Shown here: piece by piece, positions 10,436 to 21,615 of the stretch | How positions within the stretch are numbered: the first letter of the stretch is position 1 | Layout of the letters: every line of letters starts with the position of its first letter | Origin: Phascolarctos cinereus | Taxonomy: Eukaryota > Chordata > Mammalia > Diprotodontia > Phascolarctidae | DNA length: 64,000 nucleotides | Assembly: GCF_002099425.1 (NCBI RefSeq) | Contig: NW_018344273.1 | Location: 1,938,501 to 2,002,500 of the forward strand | Direction of reading: 5' to 3' | Position numbers and translations under genes: made by a program | The notes under the pieces: model-generated | The model's input: the letters and a program-made list of their open reading frames with translations, nothing else | The model's database searches: none | Told to the model about the DNA's origin: nothing

Positions 10436-10449
10436 CTTTTCCCCTACCT

Positions 10450-10765
10450 CCTCCCTCCAGGTAGCCCATTCTGCTATTGGACAGCTCTGGTTATTAGGAA
10501 GCCTTCATATCAGATCCAACCTGCCTCTTTGTAACTTTCCTTTTCCAAGTTCTGCCCTCAGGAGCCCAGCAAAACAAGTCTTACGCCTCCTCGGCAAGAT
10601 AACTTTGACATGAAGACAACTATGCTGGCCTTCCTAAATCTTCTCTTGTCAAACTAAACATCCCCATTTCCATCAGGAGTTCCTTGTATGACAGATGTGG
10701 TCCCAGTCCTCTCCACATCCTTACAGGGCCACCTGGTCACTAAGCCAGAGCTCTCCTGAACCAGG
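10450..10765 (+). repeat. L3/CR1-type LINE 3' end
   Basis: Shares the ordered blocks of the copies at 18136 and 46183: 'acagctctgg(t)tattaggaag', 'cctctttgtaact' and 'ctaaacatccccatttcc'. Assigned from resemblance to CR1/L3 3' regions. Confidence 0.6.
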
Positions 10766-10800
10766 CCTGGGGCTCCTCTCTACTATACCACACTGACTCA

Positions 10801-10976
10801 GATCAGTGCTAATTGATTGTTTTGTTGATTGTCTGGACCTAAAAAAGTAATGAAAAAAGTTAATTTTAATTAACTTCATTAAACTTAAAAGTTTACACTT
10901 AAAAGATTCAACTTGAAAGTGTAGGATGGGTACATTTTTTTTTCCTAGAGGTAGCTATTAAACATTTTCCAGCATA
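10801..10976. mobile_element. 231-bp TIR family, copy A (5' part missing)
   Basis: Shares with the copy at 45573 the blocks 'gattgttttgttgattgtct' and 'attaaacattttccagca' at its right end. The left third is lost. Confidence 0.55.
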
Positions 10977-11289
10977 TCCCTGCATCAGTCTTCAGGTTTG
11001 CAACCACATGCCCTCAGGAAAGCAAAGACTTTAATTTTTCAGAAGCCTCCGGGTGGAGAATGAGAATAATGTTGCTGAATCACATCAGCTATCATTTATG
11101 GTGAGAACTATGACCATACCCATGCCTCCAGGTTGAGAGAAGTCAGAAGGTCCTTGGTGCACGGTTCTGAAAGACTATCTGAATTTTCATATCTGGTAGT
11201 CTTCAATTTCCTGGCTTTTATTCTTAATTAATAAAAATTTTCTTGACCAATACTTTGACTCTGCCCCACCTTCAGAAAGCCGACTACAA
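10977..11289. other. No recognised gene or repeat
   Basis: Ordinary sequence; nothing supported. Confidence 0.4.
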
Positions 11290-11575
11290 CTGGGTTCACT
11301 TCTCCTGGCCTCTGATACCTACTGACTGTGGCCCTGGGGAGAGTCACTTAGCTTCCCATTATTTGTTCTTGTTCTTCAAAGACTAGAAGTGCTAAGTTTC
11401 CTTATCTGGGAGTTAGTGAAATCAGAGATTCTGACCCTAAGGCTCAGTACTATGATAAAAAAACAAACAAACAGTCTATGCACTTAAGGCATTCATATTA
11501 TACTGGGAGAAGACAACATATACACAAGATAATTAAATGCAAAATAAATATGTAGCCCCTGTAAGGATATACACG
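11290..11575. repeat. MIR (+) then L2 tail (-)
   Basis: 11290-11445 is a weak + strand MIR ('gactgtggccctggggagagtcactta', split here by a foreign stretch). 11465-11575 is a reverse L2 tail ('attatactgggagaagacaa'). Confidence 0.5.
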
Positions 11576-12600
11576 TGGAATGCCTAGAAAGCTTTCTCAA
11601 GATGAAGGTATGCTGTGATCCTACATCTGCATAAAACCATAGCTCACAAACCTCTGCTAATATTTTTACTTCTTCTCTAGCCAGCCAGAGCACATGATGA
11701 ATTAAAAGCAAAGACATTTAAAGAAATCGTATAGTGAGAAAATTCATAATAAAACATTCTTCCCATAAACCTAGTGTGCACTGTCCCACTAATCCACATC
11801 CCACCAGTGGGAGAATTAGCATGTATAAGCATTGTACATTAGAAGCACACACAAAGGGATTAGGTATGGTCAGGACACATATGTGAAGGATATAGCCTCC
11901 ATTGCTGAAAGAAAAAGAAACATCTTCTGGCAATATTTTCATACTACCCTCACTGAACTTGCTAGATGCTGGAGTGATATCTCTGCTGGTCTATTGGTGA
12001 GTGCTGGGCACTACACTGGCACATTGTTGTGCTATTTTCATGCCATCTCCAATAGTGTCATGATGACCACTGGGCACATTGTATCATCTAAGTGCTTCTC
12101 TGATGCCTTCTAAGTGTGTAACCTTTACAGATCATTGCTTCCAAGAAGCTACTAGCTTCTAGACTTACCTTTTCAGAACCACACAAGCCCTTTCAATCTC
12201 AGTCTGCTAAGGTATAGCAGCTAGAACATCTCTCTGCTTTTAAGTTATATCTGCCACACCCAGTTAAAAAGAAAAAAAATTAAACCAGACAGAGATCCCC
12301 TTAGGCTTAGACTGTCTTTTCTTTTTGACCCCTGCTTCTAGAGAAGACCAAAGTCTTCTGTTACTGAAAACTAACTTATTTAGGATTGGATATTGGAGAT
12401 CTTCTCTGGCTTAGGATGTAAATAAATGAATTCGAGCCAGAGCAAAAGGTAAATGAAAGAAGTAAGGTCCATCTCAACCACATACCTTGTATTCCTGCCT
12501 TAATTATACATATCTGTCAACAGAAGTTTTGGTGCTATCTTTTGGCCACTGAAAAACCACAGTCTCCTCATAAATACTAAGTAAATTTTTTAAGGCAGGG
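11576..12600. other. No recognised gene or repeat
   Basis: Several short open frames on both strands (up to 93 codons at 11832-12113) with no recognisable domain. No splice-flanked coding exon stood out. Confidence 0.4.
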
Positions 12601-13370
12601 GGGACTAACAACTGGGGAAATGAGGAAAGACCTTTTGTAGATGGTGGCACTTGAGCTGATGCTTGAAGAGATTCCAAGAGATAGGGGTGAGGATAGAGAG
12701 CAGTACATTCATTTGCAAAATACAAACATTGTAGATAATAAATAGAAAGGATAGGCAGACCAACAGAGCATTTGTTATATACGTGCCCTTTGCTAAATGC
12801 TGGCAATACAAAAGCAAGCCAGACAGTCCCTGCCCTCAAGAAGCTGATAGTCTAAAGAGAAAAGACAACACAGAAAAGTATGCTGAAAAGGGGGAAGGGG
12901 ATGTGTGTTACCCTTATGGGGACACGGTGAAGAAAAATGGTTTGGAGCCCAAGGTACAGTCTAAATGTCCTTTGGGATGAAGGTGAAAAGAGAGTAGAGC
13001 CATGGTAAGAAAGCAATCAGGAGGCAGAAAAGCTCGCCTACCAGAGGCAAGGAACCCAAGAGTAGATTCCAAGTTTCTGTTGGGTAGAGACGGAAGAAAG
13101 TAGAGCCATGCTGAGGAAGCTTCAAGGAAATGATAATTACACGCAAAACAGTTTGAGGAAGGAAAGAATCCTAATGACTAGAATAATCAGGAAAGGTGTG
13201 GTGAGCTGATCTGAGCCTTGAATGAAGCTAAAGACTTCATGAGGAAGAAGGGAGGGGAGAGCTTTACCAGGCATTAGGGAAATTTGGGGAAACAGCCAAT
13301 AAGCCAGTTTGCAATGAGTGTATCAAGCATGAGTAACACTAATTAGCCAGGGAGATTCTGCCTCCTTCGA
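12600..13370 (-). repeat. L2 LINE 3' region, two overlapping copies
   Basis: Reverse L2 blocks occur twice: 'gatggtggcacttgagctga' at about 12640, and a fresh tail at 12775 ('tgctggcaatacaaaagcaa', 'ctgccctcaagaagctgata'), with 'gagctgatctgagccttgaa' at about 13203. 12960-13140 between them is uncertain. Confidence 0.6.
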
Positions 13371-13769
13371 CACCTTTTTCAAATTCTCCCTACCCTCACC
13401 TGGTTACCTATCCTAAGCAACTGCCTCCCTGAACCTCATTGTACCAAATCCTTCATGTAAGGTCTGCTTTGAAGCCCAAGTCAAGACCAAGTTTCGGGCC
13501 ATGGGCCACCCATGGGACATTCCTATACCAACACTGCAAGAAACTTCAAACCAACATTTGTCAGAAGTGATTTTTAAAAACCATTCTAAAAGAGAGCTTC
13601 TTATTTCTTCCATTTCTCAAACTGTGCACTGAAGGAAAAATATGATGAGAAGGATGAGGGAAAAACCCACTCTGTTTGTCTCTTGAGTTGCTGGGTTCTC
13701 AGTCTTCATTTATCTCTATGCCAGGAGGCAGGATATGAGCAGAACCTTTACAACATCATAAACTTGCCT

Positions 13770-14345
13770 CAATTCAACATAATTTGACTAGTGCCATACT
13801 CTGTAAGGTGCTGGGAATATAAAGATAAATAGGACACAGGCCCAGCTCTCCAGTATACAATTACAATTTGGTATGCACATAACTATAATACAAATTAAAC
13901 TATGATTAGTACGCAAGAGTGGGCAGCTAGATGGTGCAGGGGATAGAGCACCAGGCCTGGAATCAGGATCACTCATTTTCCCGAGTTCAAATCCAGCCTC
14001 ACACACTAACTAGTTGTGTGACCCTAGACAAGTCACTAAACCCTGTTTCTCTCAGGTTCCTCATCTGTAAAGTGAGCTGGAGAAGGAAATGGAAAACCAC
14101 TCCAATATCTCTGCCAAGAAAACCCCAAACGGGGCCATGAAGAGCATGACTGAGCCACAAGTGCTTAAGGTAAGTCTGAGGCAAGAGAGGTTTGAGGAAG
14201 AGGAGATCCCATCTAGATGAGGTGATCAGGGAGTCAGGACAGCTTCATGAAGGAGGCAGTACCTGAGCTGGACCTCAAAGAAAAGGAAAAATTCATTAGA
14301 CAGAGATATGTTGAAAAGGACAACACTCACAAAGGCCCTAAGGTA
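13770..14345 (-). repeat. L2 LINE 3' end, split by a SINE
   Basis: Reverse L2 tail at 13775-13915 ('gtgctgggaatataaaga') resuming after the SINE at 14165 ('cttcatgaaggaggcagtacctgagctgga'). Confidence 0.65.
13920..14162 (+). repeat. RTE-tailed tRNA SINE (MAR1 type), full length
   Basis: Runs from the head 'gggcagctagatggtgcagg' through 'gagttcaaatccagcc' and the CORE-like block to the tail 'gaagagcatgactgagcc', which matches the RTE end. Inserted in a minus-strand L2. Confidence 0.85.
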
Positions 14346-14349
14346 GGAA

Positions 14350-14527
14350 CAGGGAATGGAATAGGCCATATAGAACTGATATGGAATGAACTGCCTCAAG
14401 AGGTGAGGGTCTGTCCTCCTTGAAGATCTTCAAATGGATGACCACTTGTGGAGTACATCATGGTGAGGATTCAATTGGGTTATGAGTTAGGCTACTGGTG
14501 TCCCTTTCAACTTTCAAATTCTGGGGG
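14350..14527 (-). repeat. L3/CR1-type LINE 3' end
   Basis: Reverse complement of the CR1/L3 terminal region: 'gaactgcctcaagaggtgag', 'gatcttcaaatggatgacca' and 'gtccctttcaactttcaaat'. Confidence 0.65.
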
Positions 14528-14689
14528 GCGGTTTTTGTGAAGGAGAGTAGGATCAAAATAGTGATACAAGAAATTTCAGATATAAACTAGTGAATCTCCC
14601 CACCTCACCCCATCCCACCACCCAATCTCCAAACTAAGATAGATGACTTGTCTCAGGTCACACAGAGGAGTCAGAGTGCAAGCTGAAAA

Positions 14690-15060
14690 TGGGTTAAAAT
14701 CAGATTGCAGTGGGCCTTGACAATAAAGCTGAGAAATTAATCTTTTACTAGGTAGGTAAGAGGGAACCACTGAAGATTTTTGAGCAGGGGAGGGAGGATG
14801 TCATGATTACATCTATGCATTAAAAAATTACTCTATTAGCAGTATCAAGGACAAATTGGAAGAAAGAGATTGGAAGGAGGGAAGCCAGTCAAGAGACTAT
14901 TAAAATAACCCAGGTAAGAAGAGAAGAGGGCTTAAAAGAGAATGGTGTCTTTTATCTGTATATGAGAAATATGGGAGAGATAGAATCAGTATTTCTTTGC
15001 ACTAAATTGGATTTGAGGATAAGGAAGAGAGGAGTTAAGAATGACCCTATAGGGAGATGA
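14690..15060 (-). repeat. L2 LINE, C-terminal ORF part
   Basis: Reverse L2 blocks 'agggaaccactgaagatttt', 'gaggatgtcatgattacatc' and 'gccagtcaagagactatt' follow the order of the L2 3' ORF. Confidence 0.6.
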
Positions 15061-15089
15061 GGATCACATATGTGATACCGCATCATCGG

Positions 15090-15240
15090 AAGGCACACAG
15101 AAAACACCCATGACCAAGGGACACAAATTGATACACGTATGAAGAGAACTCATATGACCAGGGAATATGCACACATCTAGGGGACATGTGCGACCAAGAA
15201 ATTATACATGGAGGACACCCACAGAAAGAATCCTCACAAC
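15090..15240 (+). repeat. Diverged tandem motif 'atgaccaggga', about three units
   Basis: Units with 'catgaccaagggacac', 'catatgaccagggaatatg' and 'catgtgcgaccaagaaatt', spaced about 36-45 bp, each followed by 'cacatctagg', 'cacgtatga' or 'catggaggac' stretches. Related to 2530-2675. Confidence 0.45.
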
Positions 15241-16060
15241 TTACACTTCAGATGCTGCTGGGCTACCATCGCCCTTTGGTGATGTCAGCACATTCTCTAT
15301 CGGGCACATTGTCTCTGTTAGGAGACAGCTAGGGAGCTGTTTTGTTGCACCCTGGCTGAAAAATGAGACCAAACATCCTCAGGGTTGTCCCCTTACTACC
15401 CCGCTGGGTATTTCAGAAACTCAGCTTTTGCCTACCCTTCTATTATCTCTCCCACTAAGCATCTGCTGTCACAAAAGCACGGAGAAGATGGAATCAGAGA
15501 CTTAGTTCTTGCCCACCGGGGAATTACAATTTAGTTACAGACGACAGCAATGAAGCATACTTCATTCATCCTGGAGCAAAGAGAGAGCAGGCACACCATT
15601 TGTATTCTTCTTCATCTTCTTTCCAGCTTTGCTAGGACTGTTTTATTTCCAATTTTTTTGAAATAATTATTTGTTAAAAATGACTTCATCCTTCACACTC
15701 TGTGATCACTGATTCTGTGGCGTTGAATGAAAAATGAATGTTGGACCATCAGACATTGACACCTTTCATGTTTTGCACCCAGTAGCTCTATCACAAAATG
15801 GGGTCTTATTGAACTTTGTTTTCCCCATAGGCTTAGTGCAAACAACACGATACGTGCCGTCGGTCTGTATTTATTGAATGGATGGATGAAAAGCTGGAGA
15901 GGGTCAGGCAGGAATGAGCTTTTCCATCACTCCACCTCAATATATACCCATTTCTCCTTCCTTCAACTAACTCAGAAAAGTCTCTCTTGCCCTCAAAAAT
16001 CAAGCCTCTCCTGTACTCTAGATGTCATCCCTTCTTGTCTCTTCTAATCTATCTGTCACA
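15241..16060. other. No recognised gene or repeat
   Basis: The 112-codon open frame at 15167-15505 has no recognisable domain and starts inside the repeated motif; treated as chance. Confidence 0.4.
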
Positions 16061-16061
16061 T

Positions 16062-16318
16062 AGGCAGCTAGGTAGAGCAGACAGAGTAGTAGTCCTGGAG
16101 TCAGGAAGACCTGAGTCCACATCCAGTCACAGACACTTAATAACTGTCACCCTGGGCAAGTTGCTTAACCTCTGCCTCAGTTCCCTTAACTGTAAAATGG
16201 GGACAATAGCAGCACCATCCTTGAAGCCTTGTTGTGAGGATCAAATGTGATAATATTTGTAAAGTGCTTAGCACAATACCTGGCACACAGTAGGCACTTA
16301 ATGGATGCTTATTTCCTT
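16062..16318 (+). repeat. L2-tailed tRNA SINE (THER1/MIR type)
   Basis: Head 'ggcagctaggtagagcagac', core 'ttaactgtaaaatggggaca', tail 'aagtgcttagcacaatacct' and 'ggcacacagtaggcacttaa'. Confidence 0.85.
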
Positions 16319-16321
16319 CCC

Positions 16322-16560
16322 TCTTCCCTTCAACAAACGTTTATTAAGCACCTCTCATGTCCTAGCCAGTGTTACAAGGTATTAGGGTAAAAAGATGGTT
16401 ATAACATAGACCATGCCTTCAAGGAATTTGTGATCTAATAGGAGAAAATATAATTTCTGAATAGGTAGGTATGATGTAAGGTAGGATGTATGATGGGGAG
16501 AAAGGAAAGATCTAGAAAATTTTGATGGGGAAGAGATAGGCTGGGCAGTTCAAAAGAGGC
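16322..16560 (-). repeat. L2 LINE 3' end
   Basis: Reverse L2 tail starting 'caacaaacgtttattaagca', then 'catgccttcaaggaatttgt'. Confidence 0.65.
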
Positions 16561-16564
16561 TTTC

Positions 16565-16745
16565 GAGATGATATATTCAGAGCAGAAAGGACTTTTAAGG
16601 GCATCTAGTCCAATTTCTCATTTTACACAGATGAGGAGACAAGCTAAGAGTGATTCATCTGTGGTCAGACAGCCATTAAGTGTTGGAGGTGTGACCCAAG
16701 TCTTCCAGACCCTGAGTTCAGCCCTTTATCTACTGCATGGTCCCA
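16565..16745 (-). repeat. MIR SINE
   Basis: 'gcatctagtccaatttctca' and 'ttacacagatgaggagac', reverse MIR. Confidence 0.7.
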
Positions 16746-16929
16746 AATACCTAAGAAGGAGCAGACACCTGATACTGACTTTGAAGAAAGAAAAGAATTT
16801 CCACAGATGTTGATGGACACAGGAGCTGCGAATACAAATGGGAAAGGACAGGAGGAGACCCTGGAACATCTAATAACCCAGTTTGCTGAATCATAGAGTG
16901 TGAGAAGGAGAATTATGTGGAATAAGTCC

Positions 16930-17065
16930 AAAAAGTAGGTTGGAATCGGAATAGACTGATGGCTGAAATTTAGCCAGGCTAAGGAGTTTGTATTTTATCC
17001 TAAATATAATGGGGAGCCAAGGAAGGTTTTTGGCCAAGGGAGTGACATGGTTAGATCTATGTAGA
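16930..17065 (-). repeat. L2 LINE fragment
   Basis: 'ggagtttgtattttatccta' and 'gggagtgacatggttagatc' are reverse L2 ORF-end blocks. Confidence 0.55.
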
Positions 17066-17074
17066 AGATTACAA

Positions 17075-17412
17075 AAATCATGGCTAGCATTTGTGTAACA
17101 TTTCAAGGTTTGCAATACATAGTTGTACATAGTTTATCTGATGATAAGCTAATATTCATAAAGGGCTTGGCACAGTGCCTGGCACATAGTAGGCACTATA
17201 CAAATTCTTATTATCTTCCCCTTTTACTCATTTGATCCTCATAACAACCCTGTGAGGAAGGCGCTATCATTATCTCCACTTTACAGATAAGGAAACTGAA
17301 GCTCAGAATGATTAAGTGACTTGCCCAGGGTCACATAGCTAGGGAGTGACTGAATCAGGATTCGAACTCAGGTCTCCCCCACTCCAGGTCAAATCCACTG
17401 TGCCATCCATCT
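17075..17412 (-). repeat. CORE-SINE/MIR copies, nested
   Basis: A minus-strand SINE ('cattatctccactttacaga', 'acttgcccagggtcacatag', head 'gattcgaactcaggtc') is broken near 17150-17215 by a + strand L2/MIR tail ('ggcacagtgcctggcacata'). Confidence 0.65.
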
Positions 17413-17819
17413 CCCTATGCGACAAGTGGGGAAAGGAGAGAGGTTAGAGGCGAGAACATCAGGTGGGATACCGACTTGAAAATGGATCACTTTTTTCAAC
17501 AGTAGCCTTTCAGTGCCAACAGTACAGGGCAAAAGCCAAACTGGAAACAAAAGGCCTGAGATTTCTCATCTTTGAAATGGGGGATTTGGACAAGATGACT
17601 TCTTGAAGCCTCTTTCTGGACCTAGATTCTATGACCCTTTCTTTAAAAAGACTTCCATCCAATTCCAGCTACTTCTCAATGACAGTTTTTCATAGTTAAA
17701 CTTTATAACTCAACTCTACTGTGTCCACATTCTCCTCGAAGCTATCATACCGTCTCCCTGCCGTTAGAATAGTTTCCTCTGAAGTCACTGATAGTTCGGT
17801 TCCCACAGGCCTCACCCAA

Positions 17820-18560
17820 TTATCTCATAGAAGCCAGACTCCAAACCTTAGAATTGTGAACCCCCTCAGAGGTCATCCATTCCAAGCCTTATCTGCAGCC
17901 TGAAGCTCCTCTCTTCACCACATCCCAACAAATGGTCACCTACCTTCTGCCCAAAGACCTTCTTATTCTTTCTCTTCCTTCTGGCTTTCTCTGATGAATT
18001 TGACATGGTTGGAGAGTTGTCTGTTTTCTGTGCTCAAAGTAGCCTTAATTTAATGCAGTACTTAGACAATTACCTTTATGCTAGGAAGTGCTGATAACAC
18101 TAAGCCAGTTGGTGCCTAGAGATCAGGGTACAGTTCACAGAATCATAGCATCTCAGGATGGAAAGGCATTTCAGAGGCCATCTAATCTATTTCCACCCAT
18201 ATCTGAACAAGGATGCCCCCTGCAACATACCTCTGCTTGAAGATTCCCATATTCACCATCTGGATGGCTCTAATTGTTGGGAAGTTTTTCCTGAGATCAA
18301 GGCTAAAATTACCTCTTTGCAACTTCTACCCATTCTCCCCTGTGGAGCCTAAAAGTCAATTCCCTCTTCCACAAGCAGTCTTTCAGATATTTGAGGAGAG
18401 ATAGCTTCTCACCCCTAAGTCTTCCTTTTTGTAAGCTAAATATTCCCAGCTCTTCTGGAAACTATCTGGTTGATCAATGTCCTTCTTAAATTGTGGTACC
18501 CAGGAATGGACACATTACTGCAGGTGGATATTGGACCCAGGTTTGACACAAAGGCCATTG
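17820..18560 (+). repeat. L3/CR1-type LINE 3' ends, two pieces
   Basis: Piece 1 is at 17820-17965 ('ccctcagaggtcatccattc'). Piece 2 is at 18136-18560 ('cacagaatcatagcatctca', 'gatggctctaattgttggga', 'tttttgtaagctaaatattc', 'ggtacccaggaatggacac'). The order matches CR1/L3 3' regions. Confidence 0.65.
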
Positions 18561-18693
18561 TACACTTCCCCAGTCCCATATTCTATGCCTCTCTCAATGT
18601 AGTTTTCAAAAGTCAGATCAATGGCCGCTGACTTTGGGGGGAGAAAGGCCCCTGAAGCAAAGGATGCATTGGGCTACACAGCCTGCTCCCCCA

Positions 18694-18745
<52 letters not shown>
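18694..18745. repeat. (CA)n microsatellite
   Basis: About 26 uninterrupted CA units. Confidence 0.98.
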
Positions 18746-18747
<2 letters not shown>

Positions 18748-18959
18748 GGGAGTTGAGTTTGCAGAGACCTAGTCCACTCCTTCAATCACAACCAGCTTGC
18801 TTCTTTTTGCCTTCCCCTCCCCCACCCCTCTCCTCTTTTCCTCCAGCCACCACAACTAGGATACACACACCCAGGATAAAAATCAAGGCAACCGAAATTG
18901 TTTCATCTTGCCCCTCCCCTCGTCTATCTGCTGTGTACCTCCAAATACCCCCAGAGAGA

Positions 18960-19165
18960 AGATGAGGACTACTCTTCACTGGCTGCCCAGTAGCTCTTAG
19001 GATTTTATCTAGTTTCCTCTCAGTGTATCATTGCCCAGAATTCCCTACAATAATCAGGACCATGAGCTCCCTGAAAGTGGGAACATTGCTTTTGCATCCC
19101 TGTCCTGCGCACCATGAATGGAATATAGTAAGGACACTCAATAAATAATTTTTGACTAACTGGTG
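18960..19165 (+). repeat. L2 LINE 3' end
   Basis: 'gaccatgagctccctgaaagt' and 'gtaaggacactcaataaata' are L2 tail blocks. Confidence 0.6.
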
Positions 19166-19236
19166 TAGTGGACAACTGCTGTGTAGTGAGAATAAGTTTA
19201 TTAACTTACTAACCTAGTAGGAATAAGTTTGTCAAC

Positions 19237-20115
19237 TTAACATAATTAAGTTTTAAATCTTTTGCATTTTGCTTTAAATCTCTATTTTGTGATTGAGTTG
19301 CTTTTTAAGTTGTTTTCCTATAAATTGTTTTTCTTTTTATTTCAGTTCCAAAACCTCTCCTTCCCTTCCAGCCCCTTTTCCCATTGAGAAGGCAACAACT
19401 ACTATCCAGAGATGGGGAACCTGTGGCCTTCTAGGTCCTTAGGTGCAGCCTTTTGACTGAGTCCAAGTTTTACAAATCCTTTTATTAAGGGGATTTGTTT
19501 TGTGAAGTGTGGATTCAGTCAAAGGGCTGCGCTTGAGGACCTAGAGGGCCACATGTGGCCTGGAGGGTGCAGGTTCCTCATCCCTGTTAACTATGTCTAT
19601 TATACATATGAAGTCATGCAAAACATATTTCCATATTAGCCTTGTTGCAAAAAAAAAAGGCAAGAAAAGTGAAGAAAATGAAAAAAGTATGCTTCAATTC
19701 AATCTGCATTCAGTGTTCATCCTCTGTAGGTGAATAGCATTTTTCCTCATGAGTTCTTTGGAATTGTTATGCATAGCTAAGTCTTTTAAGCTGATCATCT
19801 TTGCAATATTTGCTGTTACTGTGCACAATGTCCTGGTTCTCTCACTTTACTTTGCATCAGTTCATATATGTCTTCCCAAGTCTTTCTGAAACCATCCCCT
19901 TTATCATCTCTTATAACACAATTGTATTCCATCCCAATCATATACAACTTGCTCAGCCATTCTCCAATTAGAGAATCCCAGTTTCCAGATGGGCATCTCC
20001 TTAATTTCCAATTCTTTGCTACCACAAAAAGAGCTGCTACAAATGTTTTTGTACAGATAGGTTCTTTTTCAATAGCAAGATAAGCATTTGGGTCATATCA
20101 TCTAATAAAAAAGTA
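19237..20115 (-). repeat. L1 LINE 3' end, interrupted by a hAT-like MITE
   Basis: Reverse complement of the marsupial L1 3' region. The blocks at 19930-20040 are the complement of those at 62320-62420 in the L1 further right ('tggcaaagaattg' versus 'agatttggaaacaaag'). 5' truncated. Confidence 0.7.
19407..19586. mobile_element. hAT-like MITE, full length
   Basis: Ends CAGAGATGGGGAACCTG and 'caggttcctcatccctg' are inverted repeats, and the two halves form a long imperfect palindrome (ctaggtccttaggtgc / gcttgaggacctag). No exact 8-bp duplication could be read at the flanks. Confidence 0.75.
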
Positions 20116-20144
20116 ATAAACACATGTGAACCTTCTGATAGGAC

Positions 20145-20775
20145 ATATTGTAATGGGAATTTGGGGGTTTTGATTTCTATTTATTCCTCCTAGGATTTTC
20201 AGTTAACTGAAAGCCTGTCTTCTTTTAATATTAACCTCACTTGACCAAAATTTGTCCTATGGGATGTGAAAATTTACTTATTGCCTCCAACATTCCTTAG
20301 ATAAGAAGCCAGAGGAAGAATCTTAACTGTCTTTTACTCTTTTTCAACATGTAAATCTTCCCCTCAATCAAGCTATTTGTGAGACCTCTAAATGTAGTTT
20401 AATCTGACTTAGTTTACCTGTAGAGTTTGTTTAACTAGGTTTGTTTATGTATGAGATTATGACTGTTTATCCAAGTTTGCTCAACTTTTATGACATTGAA
20501 GGAAGCATGAGATTATAGTTCTAGCTTTACTTTAATTTTTATGGCCTAAGAGGAATGTACAAGATTGCACTATGGTAAAAGAATTATTCCTCTGTCACTC
20601 TGCTGTAATTTTGTCTGTAAGAGGACTTGTTAGGATTCTAATGGTTGTTCAGGTTTATTGTTTTCTCTGAAGTCTGGACCTATGCTTGGGCATGATAATA
20701 AAACCTAGGTTTTTACCTCTATAATTTTTACACTGTGTTAAATATATTTTGGCAGCAGTTACCTACCACATGAAC
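20145..20775 (+). mobile_element. LTR-like stretch, possible solitary LTR (fossil)
   Basis: A 0.6-kb region without known LINE or SINE blocks. It starts near a TG and has an AATAAA at about 20697 followed by a short T-rich stretch, as in the U3-R-U5 layout of an LTR. No flanking duplication or internal viral sequence is seen; old and broken if real. It could be another repeat type. Confidence 0.25.
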
Positions 20776-21184
20776 TCAGAGAGGAGATATTTCTCCCATA
20801 ATAATATCATCAACGCAAAAATGTTAAAAATGACTTATATAATAAACTGGACAATCAAATTCTGTGGTAAACAAATTAGGCACACTCATAGCTAGAACAA
20901 TAAGAAACCCAGTGGAGATCCAAGCCTTCAGCCGGCTCCTGGGACAGGTACCTTTGTTCCCCTAAACTTGAGACTCAGCTGCTAGAATTCTTTCGGGGCA
21001 GTGCTAATTAATGGAGACCTGCAAGACACCTGCCATAGAGAGAGACAGGCAGACTCCAGCCGAGCATCAGCATAAAACTCTGGGACGTGGTTTGTTCTTA
21101 AGGGGGCTAATATTTGTATTGTTTGCACACATTGCTTAATCGAGTTCAATTGTACTCCCTGAGAAGCGTAAGTAGGGGTCTGCT
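20776..21184. other. No recognised gene or repeat
   Basis: Plain AT-rich sequence with nothing supported. Confidence 0.35.
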
Positions 21185-21400
21185 AGAGGCTCATACTGGT
21201 CAGCTAGAGCTGACTGTTAAATCTTTAGTGTGTGCATTTATACCTCGGACATCAACAAACGCTGCAACTCAAGGCTCAGTAGATTTTTTTTTTATTTGTC
21301 TAGACTTCAGAAAGTGATAGAGAAAATGTTAATAATGAAGATTAAGCTTGAAAGCGTATTATCTTCGGAGAGGCAGTTATTAAACATTTACCATCATACT
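21185..21400. mobile_element. 231-bp TIR family, copy B
   Basis: Blocks 'gactgttaaatctttagtgt', 'gagaaaatgttaataatg' and 'gcagttattaaacattta' align in order with the copies at 30071 and 45573. Confidence 0.6.
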
Positions 21401-21439
21401 GGGTGTGTCCGGTGTTTCTCAAGTGCTAGTAAATGAGCT

Positions 21440-21615
21440 ACAAGCATGTAGCGAGTGTTCTACTTCGACATTATAAGACTTGGGTTTGAATCTTGACTTT
21501 GCTTGCCAGCTGTCTAGAGCAAGTCATTCCCCTCCCCAGACTTCTGTTTCCCCTTCTATTAAGTGAGGAAGTTGAACTAGGTGATCACGAGTCCTTTACT
21601 ACTTTAAACTCTACG
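21440..21615 (+). repeat. MIR SINE
   Basis: 'gacttgggtttgaatcttga' then 'gagcaagtcattcccctccc' then 'attaagtgaggaagttgaac'. Confidence 0.65.
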
